Source: Saccoglossus kowalevskii (Eukaryota; Hemichordata; Enteropneusta; Harrimaniidae). Taken from it: DNA of 14,540 bases. This document shows, in pieces, positions 8,975 to 14,540 of the stretch (positions are counted from its first letter, which is position 1; each line of letters opens with the position of its first letter). The DNA lies in contig NW_003112489.1 of assembly GCF_000003605.2 (NCBI RefSeq), forward strand, positions 14,415 through 28,954, read 5' to 3'. The notes beneath the pieces were generated by a model that saw nothing but the letters and a program-made list of their open reading frames with translations, was not told where the DNA came from and made no database searches. The position numbers and the translations under genes are program-made.

Positions 8975-9545
8975 GAATAGACTCGGAGTGTGGTTGGCAT
9001 AGACCTGGGGTGTCGTTTACATAGACCTGGGGTGTCGTTTACATAGACCTGGGGTGTCGTTTACATAGACCTGGGGTGTCGTTTACATAGACCTGGGGTG
9101 TCGTTTACATAGACCTGGGGTGTCGTTTACATAGACCCGGAGTGTCGTTTACATAGACCCGGAGTGTCGTTTACATAGACCCGGAGTGTCGTTTACATAG
9201 ACCTGGGGTGTCGTTTACATAGACCCGGAGTGTCGTTTACATAGACCTGGGGTGTCGTTTACATAGACCTGGGGTGTCGTTTACATAGACCTGGGGTGTC
9301 GTTTACATAGACCTGGGGTGTCGTTTACATAGACCTGGGGTGTCGTTTACATAGACCCGGAGTGTCGTTTACATAGACCCGGAGTGTCGTTTACATAGAC
9401 CCGGAGTGTCGTTTACATAGACCCGGAGTGTCGTTTACATAGACCCGGAGTGTCGTTTACATAGACCCGGAGTGTGGTTGGCATAGACCTGGGGTGTCGT
9501 TTACATAGACCCGGAGTGTCGTTTACATAGACCCGGAGTGTCGTT
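8975..9545. repeat. 22-bp minisatellite, 26 copies, two linked variants
   Basis: The unit carries AGACC(T/C)GG(G/A)GTGTCG followed by TTTACAT. Anchors run every 22 bp without an indel from 8979 to 9529. Two positions vary together: form A is CCTGGGG and form B is CCCGGAG. In order from 8979 the units read B', six A, three B, A, B, five A, six B, A, B, B. The first unit and the one at 9463 replace TCGTTTACA with TGGTTGGCA. Apart from these, units are nearly identical, indicating recent expansion or active homogenisation. The - strand frame at 9413-9664 is a by-product of the repeat. Confidence 0.96.
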
Positions 9546-10685
9546 GTCAGACTGAATTTAATCCACGCCTCTAGAGGACTCAAAAATGTGTTTATTTCTA
9601 AAAAAAAAAAATTACTTCTTTTTCGTTGATTGAAGTGGTTTGAGCAATAACACATCAACTCCAACGAAAATGGTTGTTTGCCAAATTCTCTCCCTCATAC
9701 CCTGTCTCTCCTGATCTACCACACCCGTCGTGGGTGACATTTTGTGTAAAACTTCGACCTTGCGTCCACTGGTAACTTAACGTTAAACTGTTCTAAACAA
9801 TTCACACACGTGAGTGACAGCGCTGCTATGAAATGGAATCGAAATAAATCCCTATTATGTTGTTTATTTTCCTGATTTAATTATTTTTTGACCATTTTTT
9901 TAATGTCATTTGTATTGCCCGTCTATTATATGTACTGTAATTCCCACTGGTGCTTTTAAGTAGGCTATCTCTAGGGAGTCCAAACACTATAACGCTGTAT
10001 AATCTGTTCTTATCCCAACTCAACTTCAAATACATACCAAACGTAGTAAAGTAAAGCTTCTTTCACTGGCATCATGCCGGTATTTAGAAGTGAACTCATT
10101 GTTTATGTACGCCTATTTTTCTGACATTGATCTTATAAAAAGTCATATAACCAACGTTTAACACCAACATTTAACATTGGCCTCCGATTAGGTTTTTTTT
10201 CTCGAATTGATATGTTAATTTAATAAACAATCTGAACTTTAGCTGGTCCCTGGGTAATTGAATATATTAAATGGTGAGATTAATTATTCATACGTGTCAA
10301 ACTGTTCTCGTCGGTGCTTCTCAGACCACCGTTCCTCTACACGCCACCCAACATTTCACTGTCAGAAAATGAACTTGAACATAACTGAGTATATTTCCAC
10401 CTTGTTCATGTCTACTTATGGTAGGTGTTTTTAAAAGAAAACATGTACTTGAACAGTTTGTCAAGTAGAAGAAATAGGGAGATACGTACGTGCTCAGGCA
10501 CCAATGTTTACACTATCTTCTTAATTCCACGTTATGTTTGTAATCCTAACTCATAAAACCAAACTGTTTGTTTTTTGTTTATTTATCTTTTCCATATATT
10601 TATCAGAATCAAATTGCGACAAACGTCAATGGTGATATTGTTTGTGAGTCTAAAAAATTAGCCAGGGCACACAAATGGGTTTGAA
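9546..10685. other. Unannotated stretch, no gene seen
   Basis: AT-rich DNA without supported coding sequence. Minor features are a 12-base A run near 9600, a CACGTG E-box near 9808, a near-palindrome ACTGGCATCATGCCGGT near 10066-10082 and a tandem pair CCAACGTTTAACA/CCAACATTTAACA near 10151-10176. Confidence 0.45.
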
Positions 10686-10790
10686 ATGAGGCGCTCTTAT
10701 GACGAACTCTTGAACTCCACGGAAAAAAACAGCGTTAGACAAAGGCACTTTGGCAGTCGGGTGAATACTTTGCGGCGAACAGCTGGGTAA
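10686..10790 (+). other. Tiny open frame followed by a splice-donor-like site, function unknown
   Basis: ATG at 10686 opens 34 codons rich in charged residues (MRRSYDELLNSTEKN, then further Arg/His) to TAA at 10788-10790. The stop overlaps a good donor sequence CTGG|GTAAGC at 10787, so the frame could be the end of an exon instead of a complete peptide. The open frame extends upstream without ATG to a TAG near 10660. The composition is less AT-biased than the flanks. I do not recognise any family and chance is quite possible. Confidence 0.12.
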
Positions 10791-11018
10791 GCAGGCTATT
10801 ATGTTGAATGCGCTCCATCAAACTTGAATGCGACCTCTTATATGACCTTCGACAAATTAAAAACCAATTTCAATTGATGTTTCAAGAACGCGTGCGCCAT
10901 CAAGGACGCGCGCACCGCCTGGCCAGGTGCAATTTTCAACAAAGAAGATCCAATTCTTCCCATTCTGACAGTTCAATGCCGCTCTGGCCTGCACGAATTC
11001 AAATTTGAATATGTTTAC
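10791..11018. other. GC-richer palindromic stretch, no firm gene
   Basis: An open frame at 10808-11008 on the + strand starts with MRSIKLECDLL and becomes Arg/Gln/Ser-rich; no domain was recognised. The DNA contains clustered CpG-rich strings (ACGCGTGCGCC and GGACGCGCGCACC, 10888-10915) and the perfect palindrome CCTGGCCAGG (10918-10927). Confidence 0.3.
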
Positions 11019-11022
11019 TTAC

Positions 11023-11312
11023 CACCATCGATTAATAGTATGCATTTTCTTTAAATTTTTTTTGCGAAGTGAAAAAAAAATAGTTGTAAAAGTCTTAGAG
11101 TTCCCTTTAACAAGTGAATTCTTGGCGTAATGATAACTGATTGTAACGTAATACTTGCCATTAGTTGTAGGCACTAAAGCGACCTTGAAGTTATCCAACT
11201 TGTAGGCTACACATCTCATTAGATTCCTTTTTTTCAATACAGACACGTGTCTAGTTTTCTCTGTATTGTTCTCCTCGACGAGCAAGAAGCCTATTTGTCG
11301 TTGCCCAAACAG
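11023..11312 (-). CDS. Exon-like open frame, unknown product
   Basis: On the - strand a frame is open from just after TAG (11315-11313) to TAA (11021-11019). The terminal stop lies inside a consensus donor TGGTG|GTAAGTAAAC, so a real exon would end at 11023 before the stop. The first ATG is at 11219-11217. The translated segment includes RCVAYKLDNFKVALV and TTNGKYYVTISYHYAKNSLV. These have an alternating hydrophobic pattern suggestive of beta strands and mixed codon use that differs from plain AT-rich drift, although the last 20 residues are Lys- and Phe-rich like the surroundings. No clear acceptor with a pyrimidine tract was seen upstream (only GTAATTAG near 11313-11320). I do not recognise the family. 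It could be an internal exon, a fossil exon or chance. Confidence 0.25.
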
Positions 11313-11689
11313 CTAATTACCGACGCAAGACCCGTTATCAATGGAACTGAACCCTAAATTCAGCCATGTCGGATCTTTTCAGGCCTATAATTTTGACACC
11401 TTTACATGAACGACACTGGTGACCTAAACGTCGTCACACAATGCATATAAAGAATGGAAATTGACGTCAAAGAATAGGCTATCTAGAAATGGGTCGCACT
11501 GGCTTGAATATGTGATAACGTTTCAATGCTAGCTCAAAAAATAAGTTATACACACATTTCCAACTGTATATGACTGTTGTAAACTGTAAATTTGTGTATT
11601 TTTTTTATAAATGTAGATTCAAATTAATACGATAGGATGTTTTCGCTAATCTTATATACTGTTTTCTGAGCGTGAGGTCGATTGCTGAT
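11313..11689. other. Unannotated stretch, one CRE palindrome
   Basis: No gene was seen. TGACGTCA, a full cAMP-response-element palindrome, lies at 11462-11469, with a TATAAA sequence about 15 bp before it. Confidence 0.4.
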
Positions 11690-11765
11690 TGTACGACGTC
11701 GTCCGCACCAGTGACGTCAATCACATCTGCTGTGATTGGTCTAAATGTTATTTATACATACACTA
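11690..11765. promoter_or_regulatory. Possible promoter-like cluster: CRE, inverted CCAAT, TATA-like
   Basis: Within about 75 bp there are the palindrome ACGACGTCGT (about 11693-11702), a full TGACGTCA CRE (11712-11719), an 8-bp inverted repeat CAATCACA/TGTGATTG (11718-11725 and 11731-11738) whose right arm creates ATTGG (inverted CCAAT), and TTTATACATA (11751-11760). The order and spacing resemble an RNA polymerase II core promoter firing to the right. However, no gene follows, only the divergent edge of the 34-bp satellite. Confidence 0.2.
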
Positions 11766-11840
11766 AGCGTAAACCACATGTATTGAGAATCCGAAATGAG
11801 TGTATCCATTTGAGATCATTCAAGTTGTTTCTTTGTAGAA

Positions 11841-12330
11841 ATATCACGTGATAACGTTGTAATATCACGTGATATATATGGCATGGATCACAGGTTATGT
11901 CGGATGATATAAGTGATAGGGAACACTGGTTATATCGCATGATATACTAGTATGTTGTAGCGACACTCGTGCCACGCATCTAATAAGGGGAATGTTTATA
12001 TTGTGTCATATGTGGAATAGATGATACTGGTTATATAAATTGATATGGAGACACCGCTCATATCGTGTTATATGTGGTATAAAGAACCCTAAATATATCG
12101 CGTCATATAAGTGATAGTGAACACTGGTTATATCGCATTATATGTGCTATAATGGACACTAGTTATATCGCGTCATATAAGTGATAGTGAACACTGGTTA
12201 TATCGCATTATATGTGCTATAATGGACACTAGTTATATCGCGTCATATAAGTGATAGTGGACACTGGTCACTTCATGTGATATATTGCAATATATGTAGT
12301 ATGAATTACACTGGTCAAAGCGCGGCATAT
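11841..12330. repeat. Divergent edge of the 34-bp satellite
   Basis: Irregular, degenerate copies of the satellite unit begin here. Two palindromic strings ATATCACGTGATAA (11841) and ATATCACGTGATAT (11862) open the region. They are followed by diverged units such as TTATATCGCATGATAT. Two exact 70-bp copies (12101-12170 and 12171-12240) form a dimer of two 35-bp subunits, one with AAGTGATAGTGAACACTGG and one with GTGCTATAATGGACACTAG. Divergence at the array edge with a uniform core is the usual result of unequal exchange. Confidence 0.85.
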
Positions 12331-14540
12331 GTGGAATATGGACAGTAGACATATCGCATCATATGTGGAATAGAGACACTGGTTATATCGCGTCATATGT
12401 GGGATAGAGACAATGGTCATATCGCGCCATATGTGGGATAGAGACACTGGTCATATCACGTCATATGTGGAATAGAGACACTGGTCATATCGCGTCATAT
12501 GTGGGATAGAGACACTGGTCATATCGCGTCATATGTGGAATAGAGACACTGGTCATATCACGTCATATGTGGAATAGAGACACTGGACATATCACGTCAT
12601 ATGTGGAATAGAGACACTGGTCATATCGCGTCATATGTGGAATAGAGACACTGCACATATCGCGTCAAATGTGGGATAGAGACACTGGTCATATCACGTC
12701 ATATGTGGAATAGAGACACTGGTCATATCGCGTCATATGTGGGATAGAGACACTGGTCATATCGCGTCATATGTGGAATAGAGACACTGGTCATATCGCG
12801 TCATTATGTGGAATAGAGACACTGGTCATATCACGTCATATGTGGAATAGAGACACTGGTCATATCGCGTCATATGTGGGATAGAGACACTGGTCATATC
12901 GCGTCATATGTGGAATAGAGACACTGGTCATATCGCGTCATATGTGGAATAGAGACACTGGTCATATCACGTCATATGTGGAATAGAGACACTGGTCATA
13001 TCGCGTCATATGTGGGATAGAGACACTGGTCATATCGCGTCATATGTGGGATAGAGACACTGGTCATATCACGTCATATGTGGAATAGAGACACTGGTAA
13101 TATCGCGTCATATGTGGAATAGAGACACTGGTCATATCACGTCATATGTGGGATAGAGACACTGGTCATATCGCGTCATATGTGGAATAGAGACACTGCT
13201 CATATCACGTCACATGTGGGATAGAGACACTGGTCATATATCACGTCATATGTTGAATAGAGACACTGGTCATATCGCGTCATATGTGGAATAGAGACAC
13301 TGCTCATATCACGTCATATGTGGAATAGAGACACTGGTCATATCGCTTCATATGTGGAATAGACACACTGGTCATATCACGTCATATGTGGGATAGAGAC
13401 ACTGGTCATATATCACGTCATATGTGGAATAGAGACACTGGTCATATATCACGTCATATGTGGAATAGAGACACTGGTCATATATCACGTCATATGTGGA
13501 ATAGAGACACTGGTCATATCACGTCATATGTGGGATAGAGACACTGGTCATATATCAAGTCATATGTGGAATAGACACACTGGTCATATATCACGTCATA
13601 TGTGGAATAGAGACACTGGTCATATCACGTCATATGTGGAATAGAGACACTGGTCATATCGCGTCATATGTGGAATTGAGACACTGATCATATATCACGT
13701 CATATGTGGAATAGACACACTGGTCATATCACGTCATATGTGGAATAGAGACACTGCACATATCGCTTCATATGTGGAATAGAGACACTGGGCATATATC
13801 AAGTCATATGTGGAATAGAGACACTGGTCATATCGGGTCATATGTGGAATAGAGACACTGGTCATATCGGGTCATATGTGGGATAGAGACACTGGTCATA
13901 TGTGGGATAGAGGCACTGGTAATATCGCGTTATATGTTGAATAGAGACACTGGTCATATCACGTCATATGTGGAATAGAGATACTGGTCATATCGCGTCA
14001 TATGTGAAATAGAGACACTGGTCATATCACGTCATATGTGGAATAGAGACACTGGTCATATCATGTCATATGTGGAATAGAGACACTGGTCATATCGCGT
14101 CATATGTGGGATAGAGACACTGGTCATATCATGTCATATGTGGAATAGAGACACTGGTCATATCGCGCCATATGTGGGATAGATACACTAGTCATATCGC
14201 GTCATATGTGGAATATGGACAGTAGATATGTCGCATCATATGTGGAATAAAGACGCTGGTCATATCGCGTCACATGTGGGATAGAGACAATGGTCATATC
14301 GCGCCATATGTGGGATAGAGACACTGGTCATATCGCGTCATATTTGGAATAGAGACACTGGTCATATCACGTCATATGTGGAATAGAGGCACTGGTAATA
14401 TCGCGTTATATGTTCAATAGAGATACTGATCATATCCCGTCATATGTGGAATAGAGACACTGGTCATATCACGTCATATGTGGAATAGAGACACTGGTCA
14501 TATCGCGTCATATGTGGAATAGAGACACTGCTCATATCAC
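12331..14540. repeat. 34-bp satellite core, about 65 copies, continuing past the window end
   Basis: The unit reads CATATC(A/G)CGTCATATGTGG followed by (A/G)ATAGAGACACTGGT, 34 bp long. Some copies are 36 bp through an extra AT (CATATATC), frequent between about 13235 and 13800. The variable positions are CACG/CGCG and GGAATAG/GGGATAG. Nearly every unit has a CATATG palindrome. Higher-order copies are visible: the rare GTGGAATATGGACAGTAGA at 12331 recurs at 14208 with similar following units (offset 1877 bp), and GGCACTGGTAATATCGCGTT near 13912 recurs near 14388 (offset 476 bp, 14 units). Units carry TAG, so no protein frame persists. The array has no right boundary in this window. Confidence 0.96.

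Noticed and set aside
9413-9664. - strand open frame across the 22-bp array
   Set aside because: Repeat by-product reading through the array; no recognisable protein features.
11752-11940. - strand 62-codon open frame
   Set aside because: Its N-terminal part is translated satellite-edge repeat (CDPCHIYHVILQRYHV) and it has no domain.

Overview
This looks like intergenic or intronic DNA from a eukaryote, most likely a marine invertebrate animal. It is AT-rich, has no bacterial-style gene packing and no long intact reading frame. It carries decayed non-LTR (LINE) retrotransposon fragments, foldback/MITE-like elements and five unrelated minisatellite or satellite arrays. The LINE C-terminal tail resembles elements common in molluscs, lancelets, hemichordates and cnidarians; the sequence alone does not narrow the taxon further.

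Layout: 130-832, 3' end of a degraded LINE on the + strand (reverse-transcriptase C-terminus plus 3' UTR). 833-2116, no gene seen. 2117-2980, 42-bp pyrimidine-rich tandem array. 2981-3984, no firm gene, one short cysteine-containing open frame and a TTG microsatellite. 3985-4564, on the - strand, a broken gene-like region with a plausible 124-bp intron and weak resemblance to a galectin domain. 4989-5392, a foldback element with TTCA direct repeats. 5763-5802, a near-perfect hairpin. 5826-6183, a 27-bp array running directly into a 30-bp array (6184-6780), which abuts a LINE endonuclease fragment (6790-7095). 7096-8444, no gene seen. 8449-8682, a TTAA-flanked MITE-like element. 8975-9545, a 22-bp array built from two linked sequence variants. 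9546-11018, mostly featureless with one tiny open frame. 11023-11312, on the - strand, an exon-like open frame ending at a GTAAGT donor. 11690-11765, a CRE/CCAAT/TATA-like cluster. 11841-14540, a 34-bp satellite that runs off the window end, with a divergent edge and a homogeneous core.

Nothing here works together as a pathway or operon. Most of the longer open frames are by-products of tandem repeats with periods divisible by three (42, 27 and 30 bp). The most useful observations are the structure of the repeats, the two foldback elements with candidate target-site duplications, and two weak - strand gene candidates that need homology searches. I found no convincing new biological system.
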